In this document: piece by piece, positions 5,658 through 13,037 of the stretch
Numbering within the stretch: the first letter of the stretch is position 1
Layout of the letters: each line of letters opens with the position of its first letter
DNA from: an uncultured Clostridium sp.
Lineage (GTDB): Bacteria > Bacillota > Clostridia > TANB77 > CAG-508
Assembly (NCBI GenBank): GCA_900554365.1
Contig: USGY01000013.1
Span: 1-41,455, forward strand
Reading direction: 5' to 3'
Length of the DNA stretch: 41,455 bases
Translations under genes and position numbers: made by a program
The notes under the pieces: model-generated
What the model saw: the letters and a program-made list of their open reading frames with translations, nothing else
Told to the model about the DNA's origin: nothing
Databases searched by the model: none

Positions 5658-7964
5658 ATGGGAAATATTGTTTTACTAGATGATTTAACTATAAATAAAA
5701 TTGCTGCAGGTGAAGTTATAGAAAGACCAGCATCTGTAGTAAAAGAAATGGTTGAAAATTCAATAGATGCAGGAGCTAACAATATAGTAGTTGAAATAAA
5801 AAATGGTGGAATATCATATATAAAAATAAGTGATAATGGAAAAGGAATTGCTCAAGATGATTTAGAAATAGCTTTTGAAAGACATGCTACAAGTAAAATA
5901 AGATCAGCAGACGACTTAGATACAGTTAAGTCAATGGGATTTAGAGGTGAGGCTTTGGCAAGTATTGCAGCTGTTGCAAATGTTGAGTTGATTTCTAAAA
6001 CAGAAGAGCAAGAAACAGGATATAGAATTGTAGTTGAAGCAGGAAATGTCTTAGAAAAAGAAGAAATAGGATGTAGAACAGGAACTACAATAACAGTAAG
6101 AAATTTATTTTTTAATACACCAGTTAGATATAAATTTTTAAAGAAAGATTATACAGAATCAGGATACATAGAAGATGTAATAACTAGAATTGCTTTAGTT
6201 AATCCAGGAATAGCAATAAAATTAATAAATACAGGAAAAACAGTAATTCAAACTAATGGTAGTGGAGATTTTAAAAATGTTGTTTATAGTATTTATGGTA
6301 GAGATATTGCAAATGGTATAGAAGAAGTAAATTATAATTACGAAGATATAACTGTAACAGGAGTTATAGGAAAACCAGAAATAGCAAGATCAAACAGATC
6401 AAACCAATTATTCTTTGTAAACAAAAGATATATAAAAGACAAAACACTAACAGCAGCAACAGAACAAGCATATAAAGGTTTAATAACAATAGGAAAATTT
6501 GGATTTGTAATATTAAACTTAGGAATGGACCCTGCTAAAGTAGATGTAAATGTACATCCGGCTAAGTTAGAAGTAAGATTCCAAGAAGAAAACAAAGTAT
6601 TCCAAGCAATCTATCATGCAATAAAAGATACATTGTTAAAGTCAGAATTAGTAAAAGACTCAATGAAAGAAAAAGAAGAAAAAAATAGATTTGATAGAAA
6701 TACAACAAGTTTTGAAGAAAGATTAAGAAAAATACAAGAAGCTAAAAAAGAAAATAATGAATTTGGAGGATTGTTTGGCTTTAGAAAGCAACATGAAAAA
6801 GAAATAGAAGCATACAACAATAGAGAAAGTGAAATAAAAACAAATAATATTGTAGAAGATGTTTATAGTAATAAAGAACAAGAAAACCAAGAAAAAACAG
6901 AAAACTCAAATAATCCAAAAGAAGAAATAGGCGAACCATTAGACACAACTGACATCTTACAAAAATTAAAAGATATGAAAGAAAAAATGGAAGCTGAAAT
7001 TAAAGAAAAACAAGAAGAACATGAAAAACACGAAGAAGAAAGAGCTCAAGAAAATCAAGAAGGGCAAGATGACCAAGAAGTTCAACAAATACAAGAAAAA
7101 ACGGAAGGACAAGAAAATTCAGAAAAAGATCAAAATGATAATATTCAACTAAACGAAGAACCAAAAGAAAAATATGATTTAAAACAAGAACTTTCAGAAA
7201 TAAAAGAAAAAATGGATAAATTGGATGATGCTCCAAAAAATGTAACAGAAGACTTTAATGAAATGTATACAAAATTATTTGGTAGACCACCAATAAAAGA
7301 CGAAGATTTGCAAAAAGAAGATAATAATGCAATTGATTTATTAAAAGACAATATTTCAATGTTTGAAAATGTGGGAAAAGATGAAAAACCACAATATAGA
7401 TTTGTAGGTATCATGTTTAAAACATATATAATACTAGAAATGAAAAACGAAATGTATATGATAGATCAGCATGCTGCACATGAAAGAGTATTATATGAAA
7501 AAATAAAGAAAAATTACTATAGCGATGAAGTTAAAGAATCTCAATTAATGTTATTACCAGATGTTATAACATTAACACATAAAGAAATGGATATTGCTAA
7601 AGAAAATATGGATATATTCAAAAAAGCTGGATTTATGTTAGAAGAATTTGGAGAAAATACAATAAAACTAACAGGTGTACCAACAGTTTGCATAGATTTA
7701 GACACAAAATCTTTATTTTTAGATACATTAGATGCAATAAATACTGTTGCAAGAACAGCAAAACAAGAAAAAGAAGAAAGATTTATAGCAACAGTAGCAT
7801 GTAAAGCAGCAGTTAAAGCGGGAATGGATTTATCAGAAGAAGAAGTAAATAAATTAATGGATCAACTATTAAGATTGCCAAATCCATTTACTTGTCCACA
7901 TGGAAGGCCAACAACAATAAAAATGACAAGGTATGATATAGAAAGAAAATTTTCAAGAAAATAA
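5658..7964 (+). CDS. mutL: DNA mismatch repair protein MutL (endonuclease type)
   Basis: MutL links mismatch recognition by MutS to strand incision and removal. The N-terminal GHKL ATPase is clear: IAAGEVIERPASVVKEMVEN, SIDAGA, DNGKGI, TSKI and GFRGEALASI, followed by the transducer domain to about residue 330. The C-terminal dimerisation domain starts near residue 575. It holds the DQHAAHERVLYEKI metal-binding endonuclease motif (about 603-616), ACKAAVKAG and CPHGRP, so this is the nicking type found in organisms without MutH. At 768 residues it is longer than Bacillus MutL (627). The excess is a Glu/Gln/Lys-rich linker (about 335-565). mutS is not adjacent. The next genes (a membrane protein and miaA) follow closely, as in other Clostridia where miaA trails mutL. 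Confidence 0.95.
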   Translation: MGNIVLLDDLTINKIAAGEVIERPASVVKEMVENSIDAGANNIVVEIKNGGISYIKISDNGKGIAQDDLEIAFERHATSKIRSADDLDTVKSMGFRGEALASIAAVANVELISKTEEQETGYRIVVEAGNVLEKEEIGCRTGTTITVRNLFFNTPVRYKFLKKDYTESGYIEDVITRIALVNPGIAIKLINTGKTVIQTNGSGDFKNVVYSIYGRDIANGIEEVNYNYEDITVTGVIGKPEIARSNRSNQLFFVNKRYIKDKTLTAATEQAYKGLITIGKFGFVILNLGMDPAKVDVNVHPAKLEVRFQEENKVFQAIYHAIKDTLLKSELVKDSMKEKEEKNRFDRNTTSFEERLRKIQEAKKENNEFGGLFGFRKQHEKEIEAYNNRESEIKTNNIVEDVYSNKEQENQEKTENSNNPKEEIGEPLDTTDILQKLKDMKEKMEAEIKEKQEEHEKHEEERAQENQEGQDDQEVQQIQEKTEGQENSEKDQNDNIQLNEEPKEKYDLKQELSEIKEKMDKLDDAPKNVTEDFNEMYTKLFGRPPIKDEDLQKEDNNAIDLLKDNISMFENVGKDEKPQYRFVGIMFKTYIILEMKNEMYMIDQHAAHERVLYEKIKKNYYSDEVKESQLMLLPDVITLTHKEMDIAKENMDIFKKAGFMLEEFGENTIKLTGVPTVCIDLDTKSLFLDTLDAINTVARTAKQEKEERFIATVACKAAVKAGMDLSEEEVNKLMDQLLRLPNPFTCPHGRPTTIKMTRYDIERKFSRK

Positions 7965-7977
7965 GTAAGGAGAAAAA

Positions 7978-8415
7978 ATGGTTATATTTATAAATACAGT
8001 TGTATTTTTTATATACTTAATTGCAGTAATATGGAGTTGGAAAAGCTTGATTAATTTAAGCCCATTAAAGAAAATAATAGTAATACTAGCTGGAATACTA
8101 ATTGTATATATAATTACAAGCATATTATTAAACATTTCAAAAACAAATATTACTTATCCAACAGAAGAAATGGGACAAAAAGTTACAACTGTACTTACAA
8201 TAGTATTTACAGCAATAAATGCACTAATAATTCCTATTATGTCTAAGAATATTGTAAAAATGCAAAGTGGTGAAATAGACATAAATCAATTTAAGAAAAA
8301 AAGTATTATAATAATTTTAATTGGAATTGTATTCTTGGGTCTAGAATGTGGATATTTGAAAAATACACAAAAAGAAATTATAAATATATATTATTCTAAA
8401 GTAGAAAAAAATTAA
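7978..8415 (+). CDS. Small integral membrane protein of unknown function
   Basis: The 145-residue product has about four hydrophobic helices (roughly 3-22, 32-52, 67-88 and 108-128) joined by Lys-rich loops, and no motif I recognise. The start ATG lies 7 bases after AAGGAG and 13 bases after mutL, and the stop is 16 bases before miaA, so it is inside the mutL-miaA transcription unit. Composition matches the neighbours, with no sign of recent transfer. Confidence 0.75.
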   Translation: MVIFINTVVFFIYLIAVIWSWKSLINLSPLKKIIVILAGILIVYIITSILLNISKTNITYPTEEMGQKVTTVLTIVFTAINALIIPIMSKNIVKMQSGEIDINQFKKKSIIIILIGIVFLGLECGYLKNTQKEIINIYYSKVEKN

Positions 8416-8431
8416 AAGAGGAGATGAGACT

Positions 8432-9346
8432 ATGGAAAAAGAAAAAGTAATTGTAATTTGTGGACCAACAGCGTCAGGAAAAACAGCAATGTCGATTGAA
8501 CTTGCAAAAAAAATAAATGGTGAAATAGTTTCATGTGACTCTATGCAAATTTATAAAGAAATGGATATAGGGACAGCAAAGCCAACACGTGAAGAAATGC
8601 AAGGAGTAAAACATTATATGATAGATATAATTTCGCCAGACAAAAGATACAGTGTGGCAGATTATAAAAGAGATGCAAAAACAGCAATAAGAGAAATTTT
8701 AAAAAAGGGAAAAACACCTATTGTAGTTGGTGGAACTGGACTATATGTTGACAGTTTGATATATGAAATTGAATATCAAGATATAAAATTTGATGAAGAA
8801 TATAGAAAAAAATTAGAAAAACAAGCTAAAGAAAATGGATTAAATACTTTGTATGAAGAAGCAAAGAAAATAGATCCAGAAGCAATTTTAAAAATAAGCC
8901 CAAATGATCAAAAAAGAATATTAAGAATATTGGAAATATACCATGCAACAGGAATGACAAAAACAGAACAAGAAAAAAAGTCAAGAGAAAAAGAACCAGA
9001 ATTTGATTATAAAGTTTATGCTTTAAATATGCCAAGAGAAAAGTTATATGAAAGAATTAATTTAAGAGTTGACTTAATGATAAAACAAGGCTTAATAAAA
9101 GAAGTTGAAGAAATTTATCATAAATATAGTGAGTTTCCTACAGCAATGCAAGGATTAGGATATAAAGAAGTTGTAGAATATTTAAAAGGAAATCTAACTA
9201 AAGAAGAAATGATAGAAAAAATAAAACAAGAAACAAGGAGATATGCTAAAAGGCAAATGACTTGGTTTAGAAAAAATAAACAAACAATTTGGTTAGATAC
9301 AGAAAATACATTACAAAATAATCTGCAAATTATTTTGGAGGGTTAA
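8432..9346 (+). CDS. miaA: tRNA dimethylallyltransferase
   Basis: MiaA transfers a dimethylallyl group to N6 of A37 in tRNAs reading UNN codons. The 304-residue protein has the P-loop GPTASGKT (residues about 10-17), the catalytic-Asp/tRNA motif DSMQIYKEMDIGTAKPT, HYMIDIISPD, VGGTGLYVDSLIYE, and the C-terminal QETRRYAKRQMTWFRK segment that contacts tRNA. All family landmarks are intact and the length is normal. It is preceded by AGAGGAGATGAG and follows the small membrane protein; the next gene starts 2 bases after its stop. Confidence 0.95.
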   Translation: MEKEKVIVICGPTASGKTAMSIELAKKINGEIVSCDSMQIYKEMDIGTAKPTREEMQGVKHYMIDIISPDKRYSVADYKRDAKTAIREILKKGKTPIVVGGTGLYVDSLIYEIEYQDIKFDEEYRKKLEKQAKENGLNTLYEEAKKIDPEAILKISPNDQKRILRILEIYHATGMTKTEQEKKSREKEPEFDYKVYALNMPREKLYERINLRVDLMIKQGLIKEVEEIYHKYSEFPTAMQGLGYKEVVEYLKGNLTKEEMIEKIKQETRRYAKRQMTWFRKNKQTIWLDTENTLQNNLQIILEG

Positions 9347-9348
9347 AT

Positions 9349-10605
9349 TTGAAAGAACAAATAAAAATAGAAAAAAAGGTGAATAAAAAGAAACTTATTG
9401 CAGTTTACATAGCAGGCGGATTATTACTAATATATTTAATATATATAATCTATTTACTTATAAAACAACCAACTAATGTATTTACAGTAGAAGAAGGAAA
9501 ACTATATCAGGAAGAAACTGATGTAGGATATGTAATTAGAAATGAAAAAGTAGTAGAAGGAAAAAACTATAAAAATGGAATGGAACAAATAATTGCAGAA
9601 GGAGAAAAAGCTGCTACCAACGAAAATATATTTAGATATTATAGTTCAAATGAAGAAAGTTTAAAACAAAAAATATCTGATTTAGATAATAAAATACAAA
9701 GTGCTATGTCAGAAAGTGACAATAAGTCAAACTCAGATGCTAAACTATTAGAAAATCAAATAGACGAAAAAATGAAAAATATCAATAAAATAACTGATGT
9801 TTCTAAATTGACTGAAGAAAAGAAAGAAATAGATAGCTTAGTAACTAAAAAAGCCAAAATAGCTGGAGAAAGTAGTCCACAAGGATCATATTTAAGAAAA
9901 TTAATAGATGAAAGAAAAAAATATGAAAGTGAACTAAATTCTGGTGCAGAATATGTAAAAGCACCAATGAGTGGAATAGTTTCATATAGAGTTGATGGAT
10001 TAGAAGAGACATTAACACCTGATAATTTTGGCAATTTAAGTAAAGAATATTTAGAGAGTTTGAATTTGAATACAGGAAAAATTGTTGCAACAAATACCGA
10101 ACGTGGAAAGGTAATAGATAATTTTTCATGTTATATTGCAACAATAGGCTCATCTAATGAAGCAAAACAGGCTAAAGTTGGAGATTCAGTTAAAGTACGT
10201 TTATCTAATAATGCGGAAATTGAAGCGAAAATAACAAATGTATCACAGGAAAGCAGTGGAGATGTTTTAATAATACTTAAAGTTGAAAAACAAATAGAAG
10301 AATTAATAAGCTACAGAAAAATTACATTTGATTTAATTTGGTGGAGTGCATCAGGATTAAAAGTACCAAATCAAGCAATTGTAAAAGATAATAATCTTGA
10401 TTATGTAGTAAGAAATAGAGCTGGATATTTAAGTAAAATACTAGTAAAAGTAAAAAAACAAGGAGATAAATATTCGATTGTTGACACATATTCAAGTGAA
10501 GAATTAAAGAAATTAGGCTTAACAGACGCAGAAATAGCATCATACAAGAAAATCTCATTATATGATGAGATAGTAATTAACCCCGATTTAAGTAAAATTA
10601 AGTAA
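9349..10605 (+). CDS. HlyD-family-like membrane adaptor protein
   Basis: The 418-residue protein has a Lys-rich cytoplasmic start, one membrane helix (about 18-38) and a large extracytoplasmic part. The latter has a split biotinyl-lipoyl-like half (DVGYVIRNEKVVEG), a coiled-coil hairpin (about 105-200, from ESLKQKISDLDNKIQ), the second half (YVKAPMSGIVSYRVDGLE), a beta-barrel, and a C-terminal VPNQAIVKDN region. This is the domain order of membrane fusion proteins of RND/ABC systems, but no transporter gene is adjacent. A homologue often lies just upstream of sepF in Clostridia, so a role at the cell envelope or in division is possible. The start is TTG, 7 bases after GGAGG and 2 bases after miaA. 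Confidence 0.75.
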   Translation: MKEQIKIEKKVNKKKLIAVYIAGGLLLIYLIYIIYLLIKQPTNVFTVEEGKLYQEETDVGYVIRNEKVVEGKNYKNGMEQIIAEGEKAATNENIFRYYSSNEESLKQKISDLDNKIQSAMSESDNKSNSDAKLLENQIDEKMKNINKITDVSKLTEEKKEIDSLVTKKAKIAGESSPQGSYLRKLIDERKKYESELNSGAEYVKAPMSGIVSYRVDGLEETLTPDNFGNLSKEYLESLNLNTGKIVATNTERGKVIDNFSCYIATIGSSNEAKQAKVGDSVKVRLSNNAEIEAKITNVSQESSGDVLIILKVEKQIEELISYRKITFDLIWWSASGLKVPNQAIVKDNNLDYVVRNRAGYLSKILVKVKKQGDKYSIVDTYSSEELKKLGLTDAEIASYKKISLYDEIVINPDLSKIK

Positions 10606-10658
10606 TATTACAAAAATATTACAAAAATATTAAAATTTAAAAACATTTGTAAAAAATA

Positions 10659-10687
10659 TTGACAATATAAGAAAAAAAGTAGATACT
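10659..10687 (+). promoter_or_regulatory. Promoter of sepF-divIVA
   Basis: TTGACA at 10659-10664 and GATACT at 10682-10687 with 17-base spacing. Just upstream is a short direct repeat, attacaaaaat twice (about 10607-10627). Confidence 0.5.
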
Positions 10688-10730
10688 TAGAAAGTAAATA
10701 AACGAAGGAAGGAATTTAGGAGGTTTTTTT

Positions 10731-11228
10731 ATGTCAGGAGCATTAATGAATAAAGTATGGGATTTATTTGGAATGGATACAGCTGATCAAGCTGAAGATG
10801 ATTACGAGAATGAAGACGTATATGGATACGATGATGAAGAAGAAGAGAAAGAAGAAAATAAAAAACAATTCTTCGGAAGAAAAAATAATAATAGCAAAGT
10901 TGTAGCAATGCCACAATCAGAAAACAATGCTATAAAAATGGTTATATCACAACCAACAACTTTTGAACAATCAGATGAGATTTGTTCTTTCTTAAAAGAA
11001 AAGAAATCAGTTATTATAAACTTGGAATATGTTAATAAAGATGTTGCAAGAAGAATAGTTGATTTCGTTAGTGGTGGAGTTTATGCTTTAGATGGATATA
11101 TGCAAAAAGTATCAAATTCTATATTTTTAGCTGCACCATCAAACTATGAAATTACAAACGATATGGCAAGAGAAGAAATGAAAAATAAACTTTCAGTTTC
11201 ATGGCTAAAAAATAATGGAATGAACTAG
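10731..11228 (+). CDS. sepF: Cell division protein SepF
   Basis: SepF is a cytoplasmic FtsZ partner that ties the Z-ring to the membrane in Gram-positive bacteria. The 165-residue protein has an N-terminal amphipathic anchor (MSGALMNKVWDLFGM), a long acidic Asp/Glu/Tyr linker (about 20-50), and the compact SepF core with SQPTTFEQSDEICSFLKEKK, VIINLEYVNKDVARRIVDF and SGGVYALDGYMQKVSNSIF. The length is typical. The ribosome site AGGAGG sits 8 bases upstream. It is followed 23 bases later by divIVA, the usual pairing of the ylm/division cluster. Confidence 0.95.
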   Translation: MSGALMNKVWDLFGMDTADQAEDDYENEDVYGYDDEEEEKEENKKQFFGRKNNNSKVVAMPQSENNAIKMVISQPTTFEQSDEICSFLKEKKSVIINLEYVNKDVARRIVDFVSGGVYALDGYMQKVSNSIFLAAPSNYEITNDMAREEMKNKLSVSWLKNNGMN

Positions 11229-11251
11229 AATATCCATAAGGAGGAGTAGAA

Positions 11252-11710
11252 ATGATTACACCATTAGATATAGAAAATAAGAAATTCTCAAAACAAATGA
11301 TGAATGGATATAGTGTTGAAGAAGTCGATGATTTTTTAGATGATTTAACAGCTGACTATACTAAAAATTATAAAGAAGTAGCTGAATTAAAATCAAAAGT
11401 AGAAGAATTAAATAAAAGTATAGAACATTATAAAAGTATTGAAACAACATTAAATAATACTTTAATTATGGCTCAAACTACAGCTGAAGATATAAAAAAT
11501 GTCGCACAAAAACAAGCAGACCAAATAATAAACGAAGCTAAAGGAGCAGCTCAACAACAATCAGATGCTCTAAATAATGAAATAATTGCCAAACAAAAAG
11601 AATTAGATGATGTAAAAAAACAATTTGATATATATAAAGCAAAAATGGAATCACTTTTAATATCACAATTAGAATTATTAAAAGAAGTAAACAAAGATGA
11701 TAATGTATAA
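11252..11710 (+). CDS. divIVA: DivIVA-domain cell division/polarity protein
   Basis: The N-terminal signature MITPLDIENKKFSKQMMNGY, SVEEVDDFLDDL is the DivIVA membrane-curvature-binding domain, followed by a coiled coil from about residue 30 to the end (Lys/Glu/Gln heptads). DivIVA marks poles and septa and recruits division or wall-synthesis partners. At 152 residues it is close to the Bacillus length (164). It lies directly after sepF with its own AAGGAGGAG site and ends at a strong terminator. Confidence 0.93.
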   Translation: MITPLDIENKKFSKQMMNGYSVEEVDDFLDDLTADYTKNYKEVAELKSKVEELNKSIEHYKSIETTLNNTLIMAQTTAEDIKNVAQKQADQIINEAKGAAQQQSDALNNEIIAKQKELDDVKKQFDIYKAKMESLLISQLELLKEVNKDDNV

Positions 11711-11716
11711 AAAAGT

Positions 11717-11746
11717 AAAAAACTATCTTGAAAGAGATAGTTTTTT
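11717..11746 (+). terminator. Terminator of sepF-divIVA
   Basis: aaaactatct (11719-11728) pairs with agatagtttt (11735-11744) around a 6-base loop; a T run follows. Confidence 0.85.
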
Positions 11747-11808
11747 GTCGCCTAAAAGGAGCTATATTACAGAACTGTTAAATGTATATTACAATTCTAT
11801 TAATACTA

Positions 11809-11837
11809 TTGACCATTAAAAGAAAAAAGAATAAAAT
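11809..11837 (+). promoter_or_regulatory. Promoter of rsmD
   Basis: TTGACC at 11809-11814 and TAAAAT at 11832-11837 with 17-base spacing, about 24 bases before the rsmD ATG. Confidence 0.6.
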
Positions 11838-11860
11838 GTTACTATCATAAGAGGGAAAAA

Positions 11861-12418
11861 ATGAGAATTATAAGTGGAAAAGCAAGAGGGACAAAGTTAT
11901 ATACTTTAGAAGGAGACACTACACGTCCAACATTAGATAGAGTTAAAGAATCATTATTTAATATAATACAAAATCAAATTATTGGATGCACATTTTTAGA
12001 TTTATTTTCTGGAAGTGGAGCAATAGGATTAGAGGCAGCAAGCCGTGGTGCTAAAAAAGTAATACTTTGTGAAAAAAATAGCAATGCAATTGAAATTATT
12101 AATAAAAATATTGAAAAAACTCATTTAAAAGAAAATGTAGAATTAAATAAAACATCATTTGATAATTTATTAAAAAAGATAAATGATAAGGTAGATATTA
12201 TATACATAGATCCACCTTATAAAACAAATTATGTTTATGATGCTTTAAAATTAATACAAGAAAAAAATGTATTATCAAATAATGCAACAATAATAGTTGA
12301 AACAGATGAAAAAGAAAGAATAAAAAACGAAATTGCAAAACTTGAGTTTGAAATTACAGCTCAGAAAAAATATGGTAGAGTACATCTTATTTTTTTAGCT
12401 GAAAATAAGATAAGGTAG
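11861..12418 (+). CDS. rsmD: 16S rRNA (guanine-N2)-methyltransferase RsmD (position 966)
   Basis: This is a Rossmann-fold SAM-dependent methyltransferase that modifies G966 (E. coli numbering) of 16S rRNA during 30S assembly. The 185-residue protein starts with MRIISGKARGTKL, has the SAM loop DLFSGSGAIGLEAASRGAKK, the RPTLDRVKESLFNII segment and the catalytic IDPPYK motif (an N6/N2-type D/NPPY). Length and motifs are normal. In many Clostridia rsmD is followed by coaD; here a coiled-coil gene takes that place 14 bases later. Confidence 0.93.
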   Translation: MRIISGKARGTKLYTLEGDTTRPTLDRVKESLFNIIQNQIIGCTFLDLFSGSGAIGLEAASRGAKKVILCEKNSNAIEIINKNIEKTHLKENVELNKTSFDNLLKKINDKVDIIYIDPPYKTNYVYDALKLIQEKNVLSNNATIIVETDEKERIKNEIAKLEFEITAQKKYGRVHLIFLAENKIR

Positions 12419-12432
12419 AAAGGGGTAAAACC

Positions 12433-12936
12433 ATGGAAATATTTACATTATTAGAAACTTTAGAGGACTTATTAGAAAACAGCAAAGGTTTACCATTTAC
12501 CTCAAAAGGGATTGTTGATAAAGAGGAAATGTTAGATTTAATAAAAGAAATAAGAATAAAGCTTCCAGATGAATTAAAACAAGCAAAATGGGTAAAAGAA
12601 GAAAGACAACGTATTTTAGTTGAAGCCCAAAAGGAAGCAGATGGAATAGTTAAAGAAGCAGAAAATAGAATAATAGCAATGATAGACGAACACGAAATAA
12701 CTAGAAAAGCATATGACCAAAAAACAGAAATTATTGAAACAGCAAATGAAATGTCAAGAGAAATTTCTAAAGGAACTAAAGAATATGCTGATAGTTTATT
12801 AGCTAATACAGAAGATGTATTAAATGAAACATTAAATAAGCTTGGAACAAATATGTCTGAAGCCTTAAACTTAATGCAAATTTCATTAGAAGATACAATA
12901 AAAACAATTCAAAATAGTAGAAAAGAATTAAAATAA
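12433..12936 (+). CDS. Coiled-coil protein resembling V-type ATPase subunit H/E or DivIVA stalks
   Basis: The 167-residue protein has no membrane helix. A short globular start (about 1-50, with LLENSKGLPFTSKGIVDKEE) is followed by a long helix with the pattern ILVEAQKEADGIVKEAENRI, as in ATPase peripheral-stalk and DivIVA-like coiled coils. A homologue commonly follows rsmD or coaD in Clostridia and is annotated only as an ATPase-like protein. Real ATPase function is not supported because there is no nucleotide-binding motif. A scaffold or division-related role is a guess from its neighbours (divIVA, ftsK). Confidence 0.7.
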   Translation: MEIFTLLETLEDLLENSKGLPFTSKGIVDKEEMLDLIKEIRIKLPDELKQAKWVKEERQRILVEAQKEADGIVKEAENRIIAMIDEHEITRKAYDQKTEIIETANEMSREISKGTKEYADSLLANTEDVLNETLNKLGTNMSEALNLMQISLEDTIKTIQNSRKELK

Positions 12937-12947
12937 GAGCTAACAAA

Positions 12948-12968
12948 AGTCAGAGGTCAGAAGTCAAA
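12948..12968 (+). repeat. Three tandem RGTCARA heptads upstream of ftsK
   Basis: AGTCAGA, GGTCAGA and AGTCAAA lie head to tail with a 7-base period in the 101-base gap between the coiled-coil gene and ftsK. The unit matches a CtsR half-site, but the real CtsR box needs a 3-base gap. Similar short runs occur as dispersed repeats in gut Clostridia. Confidence 0.5.
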
Positions 12969-13037
12969 AAAACAAAGGCTTTTGAAATCTGGCTTTTATT
13001 GAAGAAATAGTATGTACTATGAAGGGATGGTAGAAAT

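Noticed and set aside
6999..7236. Leu/Phe-rich minus-strand frames opposite AT-rich genes (here and in many other places)
   Set aside because: They mirror Glu/Lys-rich coding on the plus strand, lack ribosome sites and have no family pattern.
12948..12968. CtsR operator before ftsK
   Set aside because: The heptads are directly adjacent; the known box needs 3 bases between them.
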